Assembly (NCBI RefSeq): GCF_004216755.1
Contig: NZ_SGWZ01000001.1
Coordinates: 124,001 to 188,000, forward strand
DNA from: Kerstersia gyiorum
Lineage (GTDB): Bacteria > Pseudomonadota > Gammaproteobacteria > Burkholderiales > Burkholderiaceae_B
Direction: 5' to 3'
Length of the DNA stretch: 64,000 nucleotides
The translations under genes were made by a program, and so were the position numbers. Shown piece after piece: positions 45,594 to 54,359 of the stretch (its first letter is position 1; each line of letters opens with the position of its first letter). The notes under the pieces are model-generated. The model ran no database searches, was not told the origin of the DNA, and saw only the letters and a program-made list of their open reading frames with translations.

Positions 45594-46226
45594 ATGACTT
45601 TTTCGTTCTCCCGCCTGCTTGCCGCCGCTACGCTCATGCTCGGCGCTGCCGTCGCTCCGTTGAGCCAGGCCCAGACCTCCCGCTCGGTGGAGCTACAGTC
45701 GCCCCAGCGTACCGACAGCCCGGGACAGGTTGAAGTGCTGGAGTTCTTTGCCTACACCTGCATCCACTGCAAGCTGCTGGACCCGATGATCAACGCCTGG
45801 GCCAAGGAACAGCCCCAGGACGTGAATTTCATGCACGTGCCGCTGGGCGGCGACAGCCGCAGCCGTCCGCTGCAGCAGATGTACTACACGCTGAATGCGC
45901 TGAACCGCATGGACCTGCACGAAAAGTACTTCACCGCGCTGCATGACGAACGCAAACGCCTCTTCACCCGCAAGGACATGGCCGACTGGGCCGTGGAACA
46001 GGGTGTCGACCGCGCAGCCTTCAATGCCGCCTTCGATTCAATGGGTGTCAGCAGCCAGGTTGCCCGTGCAGACGAACTGGCGAAGAACTACAACGTCAAC
46101 AGCACGCCTACCATCATCGTCAATGGCCGCTACGTGACCTCGCCGGCACACGCCGGCGGCTACCGCGAAAGTGTCGAGGAAACCGGCCGCCTGGTGCAAC
46201 AGGAACGCGCGAAGCTGTCCAAGTAA
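45594..46226 (+). CDS. dsbA: Thiol:disulfide interchange protein DsbA
   Basis: This 210-residue periplasmic oxidase introduces disulfide bonds into exported proteins. It has a signal peptide (residues 1-26, ending PLSQA), the active site C56-I-H-C59, a thioredoxin-fold with helical insert, and the cis-proline loop (NSTPTIIVNG). The C-x-x-C dipeptide is Ile-His, in place of Pro-His in E. coli. It ends at a strong terminator shared with metC. Confidence 0.95.
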   Translation: MTFSFSRLLAAATLMLGAAVAPLSQAQTSRSVELQSPQRTDSPGQVEVLEFFAYTCIHCKLLDPMINAWAKEQPQDVNFMHVPLGGDSRSRPLQQMYYTLNALNRMDLHEKYFTALHDERKRLFTRKDMADWAVEQGVDRAAFNAAFDSMGVSSQVARADELAKNYNVNSTPTIIVNGRYVTSPAHAGGYRESVEETGRLVQQERAKLSK

Positions 46227-46270
46227 ACCGGCACGGCGTGCGCCAGCCCCTGCACGCCGGCTCGTATCCA

Positions 46271-46313
46271 GAACAGCCAGCGGGACCCGCCCCGCTGGCT
46301 GTTCTGCTTTTTT
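46271..46313. terminator. Terminator between dsbA and metC
   Basis: A 14-base perfect stem GAACAGCCAGCGGG/CCCGCTGGCTGTTC with a six-base loop is followed by six T on the plus strand (46308-46313), for dsbA. The T-run overlaps the metC stop codon. Confidence 0.88.
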
Positions 46314-47554
46314 CAGGCCTGAACGGCAGCATCCAGGGCCTGGCGCAGGTCCGCTATCAGCTCGTCGGCGTCTTCCAGGCCAATCTGCAGGCGGATCAAG
46401 GTTTCCCCCGGCAGTTCCGCGCCATAACGCTGCAGGCCGGCCAGCGCGGGTTCCACCCATTGCACCAGGCTCTCGAAGCCGCCCCAGGAAAAGCCGATGC
46501 CAAACAGCGTCAGTGCATCGACGAAGCGACGGCCCGCATCATGGGACAGATCCAGCGCCACGCTCAGCAAACCATTGGAGCCCTGGGCATCACGCTGCCA
46601 CAGTGCATGGCCCGCATCGCCTGGCCAGGCGGGATGGTAGATAGCCCGTGTTTCCGGACGGCTGGCCAGGAATTCACACACACGCAGGGCGCTGCGGGCC
46701 TGTTCATCCATGCGCAGGGGCAGGGTACGCAACCCGCGCAGGGCCAGCCAGGCGTCATCGGCACTCAGGGCATAACCCAGGGCATACTGCATCCGGCTGA
46801 TACGGTCGCCCAGCGCGGCATCGCGCGTCACCACCGCACCCAGCATCAGGTCAGAATGGCCGCTCACGTACTTGGTACCAGCGATCATGGAAATATCTGC
46901 GCCCAGGGCCAACGGATGATAAGCGTGCCCGGAGCCCCAGGTGTTGTCTGCAGCGACCAGCAGGCCATGACGATGGCCGATGGCCGCCAGTGCCGGCAAA
47001 TCCTGCATTTGCAGCAGCAAAGACCCCGGCGACTCCAGGTAGAGCAGGCGGGTATTGGGACGGATCAGGCTCTCGAGATCATCCACGCCGGGGGTGAAAT
47101 ATGTGATCTCCACCCCCATTTTCTTCAACAGCATATTATCGAAATGGCGCACAGGCCCGTACACGCTATCCACGACCAACGCATGATCGCCTGCGCCCAG
47201 CAAGCTGAAGAACACCAGCGTCAGCGCCGCCAGCCCGGAGGGCGCCAGCACGCAATGGCTGCCGCCTTCCAGAGCCACGAATGCATCTTCCAGCGCGCGG
47301 TGCGTTTCCATGCCGGAACGGCCATAAGTGATGGCGCGCTCGCCGGCGGCCTTGCGGCGCTGGGCATTTTCCAGCGCCGCGAGATCAGCAAAGCGCACGG
47401 TGCTGGTGCGCATGGCCGGCAGGCTGACAGGTGCCACGCCATCCGCATCAAAGGGCGCGCTGCCTATATGCATCAGGCGGGTGCGTACACTGCACTCAGG
47501 GGCGAGGGTCGCCGCAGCGGTGTCTTCCGATGCGGCACTGGCGGATTTGGACAT
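46313..47554 (-). CDS. metC: Cystathionine beta-lyase (PLP, MetC type)
   Basis: This 413-residue Cys/Met metabolism PLP enzyme should cleave cystathionine to homocysteine, pyruvate and ammonia. The PLP lysine is in SMIAGTKYVSGHSD, with ITYGRSG near the cofactor and LVVDSVYGP upstream. The sequence is closer to MetC than to gamma-synthases as I read it, but the substrate could be another thioether. ATG at 47554 follows CTGGAG. It is convergent with dsbA and divergent from an XRE regulator. Confidence 0.88.
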   Translation of the reverse strand: MSKSASAASEDTAAATLAPECSVRTRLMHIGSAPFDADGVAPVSLPAMRTSTVRFADLAALENAQRRKAAGERAITYGRSGMETHRALEDAFVALEGGSHCVLAPSGLAALTLVFFSLLGAGDHALVVDSVYGPVRHFDNMLLKKMGVEITYFTPGVDDLESLIRPNTRLLYLESPGSLLLQMQDLPALAAIGHRHGLLVAADNTWGSGHAYHPLALGADISMIAGTKYVSGHSDLMLGAVVTRDAALGDRISRMQYALGYALSADDAWLALRGLRTLPLRMDEQARSALRVCEFLASRPETRAIYHPAWPGDAGHALWQRDAQGSNGLLSVALDLSHDAGRRFVDALTLFGIGFSWGGFESLVQWVEPALAGLQRYGAELPGETLIRLQIGLEDADELIADLRQALDAAVQA

Positions 47555-47735
47555 ACATGAAGCTCCAGGAAAAGCGACGGCACAAACCGTGGTATCCCTG
47601 CCATTATCGCGTGCCTGCTGCCTGCGTGCACCCCGGCAGGCGGCAGGAAGCGCCCATGCCACACTGGCAAGCCGCCATATGACTTTTCATCTTGATGCAG
47701 CATGCCATTCAGGCAAATGAAAGCCCGATATTTGT

Positions 47736-47763
47736 GCCTTAAAGGCTTTGCCCCATAGGCAAA
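47736..47763. promoter_or_regulatory. Tandem palindromes upstream of the XRE gene
   Basis: GCCTTAAAGGC (47736-47746) directly abuts TTTGCC-CCATA-GGCAAA (47747-47763). They end 20 bases before the XRE start codon. Such an arrangement suits autorepression by a dimeric lambda-repressor-like protein. Confidence 0.5.
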
Positions 47764-47783
47764 ACGGCCCGGAAAATGGCTAC

Positions 47784-48173
47784 ATGAAAATAGGTGAAAA
47801 AATACGGAAACTCCGGCGTGAACGCGGGCTGACACAAGAAGAACTCGCCCTGGAACTGGACACCGCCGCAAGTACCGTTTCCCGTATAGAAAACGACGAG
47901 CGCACGCCCTCGCTGGACATGCTCGGCCGTCTCGCCAGCAGCCTGCAGGTTGGCATAGGCGAACTGTTTTCCGGCGTTTCGCAACATGAGCCTGCCGTGC
48001 AGTCCGTGGCAGACAACGACCACGCTCTGCGCCACTACGGCCAGAGTCATGAAGGCACTGGCGGCGACGACTACATGGAACTGCGGCGCTGGTTCCGCAA
48101 CCTGACCCCAGACAACCAGCGCGTGGCCCTGGAACTGATCAAGACCCTGGCGCGCACCCAGCACAAAGGCTAA
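47784..48173 (+). CDS. XRE-family transcriptional regulator
   Basis: This 129-residue protein has a lambda-repressor-type helix-turn-helix at residues 5-60 (KIRKLRRERGLTQEELALEL, TAASTVSRIENDERTPSL) and a C-terminal part ending DYMELRRWFRNLTPDNQRVALELIKTLA, a helical oligomerisation-like segment. Tandem palindromes lie just upstream. It is divergent from metC and may control it. No toxin gene is adjacent. Confidence 0.83.
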   Translation: MKIGEKIRKLRRERGLTQEELALELDTAASTVSRIENDERTPSLDMLGRLASSLQVGIGELFSGVSQHEPAVQSVADNDHALRHYGQSHEGTGGDDYMELRRWFRNLTPDNQRVALELIKTLARTQHKG

Positions 48174-48197
48174 GCCGCAGATCTGCGCCTGCGGCTT
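48172..48197 (+). terminator. Hairpin overlapping the XRE stop codon
   Basis: AAGCCGCAG-ATCTGCGC-CTGCGGCTT is a perfect nine-base stem that begins within the XRE stop codon. It lies between convergent XRE and hydrolase genes. Confidence 0.6.
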
Positions 48198-48236
48198 GGC
48201 CCTCATGTGACGGCTCGCGGGTGATGTAACGCCTGT

Positions 48237-49301
48237 TCAGGCCGGCGCGAAGCGGAACACGCCGTTGTCATCCAGGCGGCGTACCAGCTGGCCGCCGTGC
48301 CATAGCATGTGCAAGTGCGCCAGCGCTTCGCCCAGCGCAAACGTGAGCTGGTGCAGGTCCAGCTTGCGGTGGAACATGATGGGCACGATATCCGCTGCGC
48401 TGCAGGGCGCTGCCGTACAGGCATCCATCACTTCCTGCAGCCGGTCGCGGTGATGCTCGCGCTGCTGGCGTATGCGCTCGTGCAAGCCACGGAACGGCTT
48501 GCCGTGCGATGGCAGCACCAGCGTCTCTTCCGGCATGTCACGATAGGCGTCCAGCGACTGCAGATACAGGCGCAACGAATCAGCCTCGGGCTCGAAATCG
48601 AATACGCTGACATTGGTGGAAATGCGCGGCAGCACCATGTCGCCGGAAATCAGCAAGTCCAGTTCTGCACAATACAGGCCTATGTGTTCGGGCGCATGGC
48701 CGTAGCCGACAATCTGCAGCCAGTCACGTCCGCCGATGCGCAGCGTATCGCCGCCCAGCAAGCGATACATGGTGCCCGGTACCGAAGGCACCATGTTGAC
48801 GTAATAGCCCGAGCGCTCGCGCACCTGCGCCAGCGCGCCCTCGTCGCACAGCCCGTTACGCCGGAAATGCGCAGCCGCAGCTTCGCCGCCCGCGCCAGCA
48901 CTGGCGTCGCGCCGTCCTGAGGCAATCACTGCCTGGGTGTATTCGCTCATGCTCATCAGCAGGCGCGCATTCCAGCGGGTGCACAGCCAATCAGCCAGCC
49001 CCACGTGGTCCGGATGCATATGTGTCACCAGCACGCGCAGGACAGGCAAGCCCTCCAGTTCATGCTCGAAGATGGATTCCCACTGGGCCTGCACTTCCTT
49101 GCGGGCAATGCCGCAATCCACCACCATCCAGCCCTCGCGGCCATCGACCGTGTCGCGCAATAGCCAGACATTGACGTGATCCAGTGCAAAGGGCAGGGGC
49201 AGGCGCACCCATTTCACGCCATCCAACAGCGTCATGGCCCGGCCTGGTTCCGGCAATGCGTCGTTCCAGGGATAGGACAGCGCCATTTCATTCTTATTCA
49301 T
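48237..49301 (-). CDS. Metallo-beta-lactamase-fold hydrolase
   Basis: This 354-residue protein has the metal site motif THMHPDHVG (HxHxDH), then GYGHAPEHIGLY, SGDMVLPRIS and the later SHGKPF histidine, so both metal ions can be bound. A C-terminal helical extension resembles LACTB2/glyoxalase II-like members. Its substrate is unknown; it could be a thioester or lactone. ATG at 49301 follows CGGAG. It is divergent from the MerR regulator, which may control it. Confidence 0.84.
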   Translation of the reverse strand: MNKNEMALSYPWNDALPEPGRAMTLLDGVKWVRLPLPFALDHVNVWLLRDTVDGREGWMVVDCGIARKEVQAQWESIFEHELEGLPVLRVLVTHMHPDHVGLADWLCTRWNARLLMSMSEYTQAVIASGRRDASAGAGGEAAAAHFRRNGLCDEGALAQVRERSGYYVNMVPSVPGTMYRLLGGDTLRIGGRDWLQIVGYGHAPEHIGLYCAELDLLISGDMVLPRISTNVSVFDFEPEADSLRLYLQSLDAYRDMPEETLVLPSHGKPFRGLHERIRQQREHHRDRLQEVMDACTAAPCSAADIVPIMFHRKLDLHQLTFALGEALAHLHMLWHGGQLVRRLDDNGVFRFAPA

Positions 49302-49487
49302 CGGGACTCCGGGAAGCATCCAGACTGCCTCCCGCAGGTCCGCCGCCAGTGTGCCACCCGGCGCCCGGCGCTGCGCAGCCATGAAGACGGCAAAAACAGG
49401 CCCGGAGCGTGGCTGGCGCTCCGGCAACGGCGGATACGGCAGACAGCACAGACATCAAATCAGACAGGAAATCCGGGTTACTATACC

Positions 49488-49501
49488 TTACGTTGACGTA
49501 A
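49488..49501. promoter_or_regulatory. MerR/LiuR-type palindrome TTACGTTGACGTAA
   Basis: A palindrome with six-base arms (TTACGT/ACGTAA) and a two-base centre lies 23 bases upstream of the merR start, between merR and the divergent hydrolase gene. It resembles the sites I recall for LiuR-type MerR proteins. Confidence 0.6.
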
Positions 49502-49524
49502 ACGGAAATTAAAGTTTTCTTGCC

Positions 49525-49905
49525 ATGCCCGCACCCAATTGGAGTATTTCCGAACTTTCCAGCGAGTTCGGCATCACGCCGCGCACGCTCAGGTTCTATG
49601 AAGACAAGGGCATTCTTGCGCCTGCGCGCCATGGCCGCCACCGCATCTATGGCGCACGCGACCGCGCCAGGCTGGTGCTGACGCTGCGCGCCCGCGCGGT
49701 AGGCCTGGCGCTGGACGACATCCGCGGCCTGCTGGATATCTACACCGGCCCCGACAGCACCCAGGCGCAGATCCGCGCCTGCGCCAACAAGCTGGAAATC
49801 CATCGCCAATTCCTGCTTTCGCAACGCCAGGAAATCGACCTTATGCTGGCCAGAGTTGAAGAACAAATTCAGGACTGCCTAAATAAACTTAATCCTGAAG
49901 ATTGA
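49525..49905 (+). CDS. MerR-family regulator, LiuR-like
   Basis: This 126-residue MerR protein has its winged helix at residues 6-72 (SISELSSEFGITPRTLRFYEDKGIL is the diagnostic part) and a coiled-coil dimer helix at the end. It lacks the metal-binding cysteines of metal-sensing MerR proteins. LiuR-like members control branched-chain amino acid and acyl-CoA breakdown. Its palindromic sites flank it, and aceK lies downstream, suggesting that it links carbon source to the glyoxylate branch. Confidence 0.8.
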   Translation: MPAPNWSISELSSEFGITPRTLRFYEDKGILAPARHGRHRIYGARDRARLVLTLRARAVGLALDDIRGLLDIYTGPDSTQAQIRACANKLEIHRQFLLSQRQEIDLMLARVEEQIQDCLNKLNPED

Positions 49906-49920
49906 CCGTCAATTTCATTC

Positions 49921-49936
49921 GTTTACGTTAACGGAA
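49921..49936. promoter_or_regulatory. Second MerR/LiuR-type site before aceK
   Basis: TTACGT-TA-ACGGAA (49923-49936) copies the palindrome upstream of merR with one arm mismatch. It lies 16 bases after the merR stop and 210 bases before the aceK start. Confidence 0.5.
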
Positions 49937-50145
49937 GTTCGGCGCTTGCCGTTTTACGGCAGAATAATGCTGAAAACCAGGGCCAGGAAACCCCAGGACA
50001 CCCGCTGAAATCACCCCGAAAAACACCGGGACAGGCGACAGGCAAGCCCCGCGTCACATCAGCCACGGTGCCTCTGGAACTGCTGCGCAAACCTGCTCCT
50101 GGCCGCAAAACAGGCAGTATTACGGCAGCCAGGAGCCCGGCCACG

Positions 50146-51993
50146 ATGTCCAGCACCCGCAACACCGCCTTTCCCGCCAGCGACACCGCGCTGCGCGTCG
50201 AGCCCCTGGCCCGGCCCTTGCCTGCACGCCAGGCGGCGGCCAGCATCCTGCAGGGTTTTGACCGGCACTACGCCCTGTTCCGCTACAGCGCGCAACGTGC
50301 CAAGGCGCTGTTCGAGGCAGGGGACTGGCGTGGCATGCAGCAGCTGTCGCGCGAACGCATCGACTACTACGACCAGCGTGTGCGTGAATGCGCCAGCGCG
50401 CTGGCCAGCCGACTGGCCCGGCAGGGCGGTGATGCCGACCCAAGCCCACATTGGCAGGCCATCAAGCAGGAATTCGTCGCACTGCTCGACGAGCACTCGC
50501 AGCCCGAATGCGCCGAGACTTTCTTCAATTCCGTCTCCTGCCGCGTACTGCGGCGCGAATATTTCAACAACGCCTGCCTGTTCGTGCGCCCGGCAGTCGC
50601 TACCGAATACCTGGAAGGGCAGCGACCCGCCTTCCGCGCCTATTACCCCACGCGCACCGGGCTGCGCGCCACGCTCAGGCGCATGTTGGGGGATTTCGGG
50701 CTGGCAGCGCCCTTTGAAGACCTGCCACGCGACGTGCGCCTGCTCGCACGCGCCGCGGTCGGACTGCTGCGCCAGGCGCTTCCCAAGGGCCATGGCCCGC
50801 GCCTGGGGCAAGACTGCCAGGTCCATGTGCACGCCACCCTGTTTTTCCGCAACAAGGGCGCCTACCTGGTGGGCCGCCTGGTCAATCAGGGCGCCATCCA
50901 CCCGTTCTGCATTCCGCTGCTGCGCCTGCCGTCCGGCCAGATCCATGCCGATGCCCTGTTGCATGGCCAGGATGCGCTCAGCCGGGTTTTCAGCTTTGCA
51001 CGCACCTATTTCCTGGTAGACATGGAAGCGCCATCCGCCACCGTGCGCTTTCTTGCCACGCTGCTGCCGCGCAAGCCGCTGGCCGAGCTCTACACCATGA
51101 TCGGGCTGCAGAAGCAGGGCAAGACGCTGTTCTACCGGGATTTCCTGCAACACCTGGCGCACTCCGGCGACCAGTTTGAAACCGCTGCGGGCATTCCCGG
51201 CATGGTCATGTTCGTGTTCACGCTGCCGTCCTACCCCTATGTCTTCAAGATCATCCGCGACCGCATAGAGAAGGACCGCATGAGCGCCGCCATCGTGCGC
51301 CGCAAGTACCAGCAGGTCAAACTGCATGACCGCGCCGGACGCATGGCAGATACCTGGGAATATTCACAGGTCGCCTTGCCGCGCCACCGATTTTCCGACG
51401 CTCTGTTACAGGCCCTGCGCACGCACATCCCGTCGCAGCTGGAAGAGCAGGGGGATACGCTGGTCTTCCGGCATGTCTACATCGAGCGGCGCATGACGCC
51501 GCTCAATATCTACCTCTGGCAGGCTGGCCCCCAGGCACGCGCCGCGGCCCTGGCGGAATATGGCGATGCCATTCGCGAACTGGCCGCCACCAATCTTTTC
51601 CCCGGCGATATGCTGTTCAAGAATTTTGGCGTCACCCGCCTGGGCCGGGTGGTTTTCTATGATTACGACGAAATCCAGTCCATGGCGGAAATGAATTTCC
51701 GCCATATTCCCGAAGCGCCCGACGACGATGCGGAAATGAGTGCGGAAACCTGGTACGCCACCGGCCCCAATGACGTCTTCCCGGAAGAGTTCGAACACTT
51801 TCTGTTCAGCGATCCGGCCCTGCGCGAACCCTTTGCCGCCAAACATGCCGAGTTACTAAGGCCCGAATGGTGGCGCGACTGCCAGGCGCGCATTGCACGC
51901 GGCGGCATTGCCGACATCTTCCCCTACGACCCCGGCATACGCTTTCCCAGCCATACCTCGCCCACCGGCGACGGCCTGGCACAACAGCGTTGA
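50146..51993 (+). CDS. aceK: Isocitrate dehydrogenase kinase/phosphatase
   Basis: This 615-residue bifunctional enzyme phosphorylates and reactivates isocitrate dehydrogenase, diverting flux to the glyoxylate bypass during growth on acetate or fatty acids. The regulatory N-domain and a kinase-like C-domain with GIPGMVMFVFTLPSYPYVFKIIRD (ATP site, K) and the DMLFKNFGV...FYDYDE active segment are intact. ATG at 50146 has AGGAG ten bases upstream. It sits behind the MerR gene and its second site. No aceA or aceB is near. Confidence 0.95.
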   Translation: MSSTRNTAFPASDTALRVEPLARPLPARQAAASILQGFDRHYALFRYSAQRAKALFEAGDWRGMQQLSRERIDYYDQRVRECASALASRLARQGGDADPSPHWQAIKQEFVALLDEHSQPECAETFFNSVSCRVLRREYFNNACLFVRPAVATEYLEGQRPAFRAYYPTRTGLRATLRRMLGDFGLAAPFEDLPRDVRLLARAAVGLLRQALPKGHGPRLGQDCQVHVHATLFFRNKGAYLVGRLVNQGAIHPFCIPLLRLPSGQIHADALLHGQDALSRVFSFARTYFLVDMEAPSATVRFLATLLPRKPLAELYTMIGLQKQGKTLFYRDFLQHLAHSGDQFETAAGIPGMVMFVFTLPSYPYVFKIIRDRIEKDRMSAAIVRRKYQQVKLHDRAGRMADTWEYSQVALPRHRFSDALLQALRTHIPSQLEEQGDTLVFRHVYIERRMTPLNIYLWQAGPQARAAALAEYGDAIRELAATNLFPGDMLFKNFGVTRLGRVVFYDYDEIQSMAEMNFRHIPEAPDDDAEMSAETWYATGPNDVFPEEFEHFLFSDPALREPFAAKHAELLRPEWWRDCQARIARGGIADIFPYDPGIRFPSHTSPTGDGLAQQR

Positions 51994-52123
51994 ACAGCCA
52001 GGCGCCTACGCCCAGTCCTGCTTCCCCCAGCGTCGTCGTTGACACCAATCTGGCCGAAAACCATGCCATGTGTCTGCCAGGCCAGACTGCCGTTTGCACC
52101 CCGCTAGCTGCAGGCGCCAACAA

Positions 52124-52208
52124 AAAACGCCCCCACGCCGCGCCTTCGGCTTGCTGCCCCCCAAGGGGGCTTTTTTGTCTTGGGGCGGCCCGGCGACAAA
52201 ATAAACGC
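52124..52208 (+). repeat. Dispersed intergenic repeat with terminator (copy B)
   Basis: CTTGGGGCGGCCCGGCG and ACAAAA (52179-52201) repeat the core found inverted at 4926-4948. Upstream is the terminator hairpin GCCCCC-CAA-GGGGGC-TTTTTT (52156-52176) and AAAAAACGCCCCC (52124 on). The block lies between convergent aceK and argD. Confidence 0.65.
52156..52176 (+). terminator. Terminator of aceK
   Basis: GCCCCC (52156-52161), loop CAA, GGGGGC (52165-52170) and six T form a canonical Rho-independent terminator. Its reverse reading also ends in T, for argD. Confidence 0.85.
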
Positions 52209-52283
52209 CAGCGGGACTCCCGTCCGGCTGGCGGATGAACAACGCCCCCTTTTGCTGTCACCAGCAGAGGGGGCCAGGGCGCA

Positions 52284-53477
52284 TCAGGCGCCGCGTACCT
52301 GGCGGAAAGCCTGGTCGAGCAATTCGAACTGAATGTCGATTTCTTCCGGCGTCACGTTCAGCGCAGGCATGAAGCGCAGCAGGTTGGGGCGCGGGGAATT
52401 GACCAGCAGGCCAACCGGCGCCAGGTCCCTGGCAGCTTCGACGATCTGGCCGCCGTCTTCGCGATCCAGGACCAGCGCACGCAGCAGGCCACGGCCGCGT
52501 TCGCCCTGCATGCCCCACTTGGCCGAAAACGCCAGCGAACGCTGGGCCAGCAGCTCGCCCAACTTGACGACGTTTTCCAGAAAGCCCGGCGCCGCCAGGG
52601 TATCAAAGACCGCAACGCCCACCGCCGTCATCAACGGGTTGCCGTTATAGGTGCCGCCCTGGTCGCCCGGACGGAAGCAGCTGACTTCCTCGCGCGCCAG
52701 CAGTGCCGACAGCGGCACGCCGCCGCCAATGCCCTTGCCCAGCGTCATGATGTCCGGCTCGATGCCGGCGTGCTGGTAGGCGAACATCTTGCCGGTACGC
52801 CCCATGCCGGTCTGCACTTCATCGACGATGAGCAGCAGGCCGTGCTTGCGGGTCAGTTCGCGCAGCTGCTGCAGGAACTCGTCGGTCGCCGGCACCACGC
52901 CCGCCTCTCCCTGAACGGGTTCAAGCATCACGGCGATGGTCTGGTCGTCGATCAGCGCCTCGACAGAAGCGATATCGTTGTAGGTTGCCTTGGGGAAACC
53001 ATCAACCTGGGGCGCGAACAGCGTATCCCAGCCTGGCTTGCCCGATGCCGACATGGTCGCCAACGTGCGGCCATGGAAGGCATTGGTGAAGGTGATGATC
53101 TTGTAGGCGCCATTGCGATGGATCTGGCCATAGCGGCGGGCCAGCTTGATCGCCCCTTCGTTGGCCTCTGCGCCGCTGTTGGCGAAGAAGACCTTGTCAA
53201 AACACGAGGCATCGGTCAGGCGGTCGGCCAGCGCGATCGACGGTTCGTTGTAGAACGCCGGCGACGGATTGATCAGGCGGTCAACCTGCTGGTGCAGCGC
53301 TGCACGGATGGGTTCGGGATTGTGGCCCAGCGCATTGACCGCCCAGCCCTGAACGAAGTCCAGATATCGCTTGCCGGCATGGTCCTCCAGCCACGACCCT
53401 TCGCCTCGCACGAAGACGAGTTCGGGACGCTGCGTGATTTCCATGACTGCCTGCACTCTGAACTGAGAAAATTCCAT
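52284..53477 (-). CDS. argD: Acetylornithine aminotransferase-like class III PLP enzyme
   Basis: This 397-residue class III aminotransferase has FFANSGAEANEGAIKLARRYG, NAFHGRTLATMSASG, VDEVQTGMGRTG and PLP lysine in DIMTLGKGIGGGVPLSALLA, with the C-terminal end of the ArgD/AstC group. It should interconvert N-acetylornithine and its semialdehyde in arginine synthesis. AstC or an omega-amino-acid transaminase is possible. ATG at 53477 follows CAGGTGG. It is divergent from smg. Confidence 0.87.
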   Translation of the reverse strand: MEFSQFRVQAVMEITQRPELVFVRGEGSWLEDHAGKRYLDFVQGWAVNALGHNPEPIRAALHQQVDRLINPSPAFYNEPSIALADRLTDASCFDKVFFANSGAEANEGAIKLARRYGQIHRNGAYKIITFTNAFHGRTLATMSASGKPGWDTLFAPQVDGFPKATYNDIASVEALIDDQTIAVMLEPVQGEAGVVPATDEFLQQLRELTRKHGLLLIVDEVQTGMGRTGKMFAYQHAGIEPDIMTLGKGIGGGVPLSALLAREEVSCFRPGDQGGTYNGNPLMTAVGVAVFDTLAAPGFLENVVKLGELLAQRSLAFSAKWGMQGERGRGLLRALVLDREDGGQIVEAARDLAPVGLLVNSPRPNLLRFMPALNVTPEEIDIQFELLDQAFRQVRGA

Positions 53478-53699
53478 TTCGGCCACCTGCCGCAAAAAGT
53501 TGTAAAAGGGAGCCGACAGTATGCCGCATTTACCGGGCTTTTTTGCGACAAGCGCCACCGATATCCGACATTCTGTCAAACAAGGGCCGGCCCGAGCGCC
53601 GGCGCGGCTCTGCCCCCGCCCGCCGGCATCGCATGCCAGGCAAAACCTGCCCCCGCCTGCGACTCTGGAAATACCGCTACTGGTATGCTGCGGCGTCTC

Positions 53700-53719
53700 T
53701 TGGAGTAAACTGGCTCCAA
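53700..53719. promoter_or_regulatory. Inverted repeat TTGGAG-N8-CTCCAA
   Basis: Six-base exact arms lie about 95 bases upstream of the smg start in the divergent argD-smg gap. A binding site is possible, with no assigned protein. The rest of the gap shows nothing else. Confidence 0.35.
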
Positions 53720-53812
53720 GGCTTGGCCTATACGATTACGGAAAACGGCGGCTGCCGCCACCATGGCCATAACGGCTCGAATCCGGACCCCTACAGGCGA
53801 ACTACGCTGCTC

Positions 53813-54271
53813 ATGTACGACATACTGGTTTATCTGTTCGAAAACTACTACACCCCCCAGGCCTGTCCTGCCGCAGATGTACTGGCGCGCCGCCTGGCGG
53901 CAGCCGGTTTCGAAGATGAGGATATCGACGAAGCCTTGGGCTGGCTGGGCGGCCTGGCGGAAAGCACCGCCCGCTGTGTCGGCCTGACGGATGGCCCCAT
54001 CACGGGCGCCCGCATCTACAGTGAATCGGAATACCAGGCACTGGGCACCCAGGCCATCGGCTTCATCGCATTCCTGGAAAGCGCCGGCGTGCTGCCGGCA
54101 GCCTTGCGCGAAATCGTCATCGACCGGGCCATGGTGTGCTCGGAAACCCCCGTTTCGCTGGAAACCATCAAGATCATCGCGCTGATGGTGCTGTGGAGCC
54201 AGGAAGCAGAAATCGACCGTTTCATCCTCGAAGAACTGCTGGAGCAGGGCGACGCCCGCCTGCTGCACTGA
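53813..54271 (+). CDS. smg: Smg family protein (DUF494)
   Basis: This 152-residue protein matches the Smg/DUF494 family: MYDILVYLFENYY at the start, then SYSEYQ-like SESEYQALGTQAIGFIAFLE and VLWSQEAEIDRFILEELLEQ at the end. Smg often follows dprA, but here it precedes gluQ. Its function is unknown. ATG at 53813 is the family start; the upstream frame to 53543 is not. Confidence 0.9.
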   Translation: MYDILVYLFENYYTPQACPAADVLARRLAAAGFEDEDIDEALGWLGGLAESTARCVGLTDGPITGARIYSESEYQALGTQAIGFIAFLESAGVLPAALREIVIDRAMVCSETPVSLETIKIIALMVLWSQEAEIDRFILEELLEQGDARLLH

Positions 54272-54359
54272 CCCGCCCGCCAGCGGCCGGCGCGCCCGGC
54301 CAGCCTGCGTTGAACCCGCCCCACGCCTGCCTGCCGCCCACAAGCCTGGCTTTTCTCCC

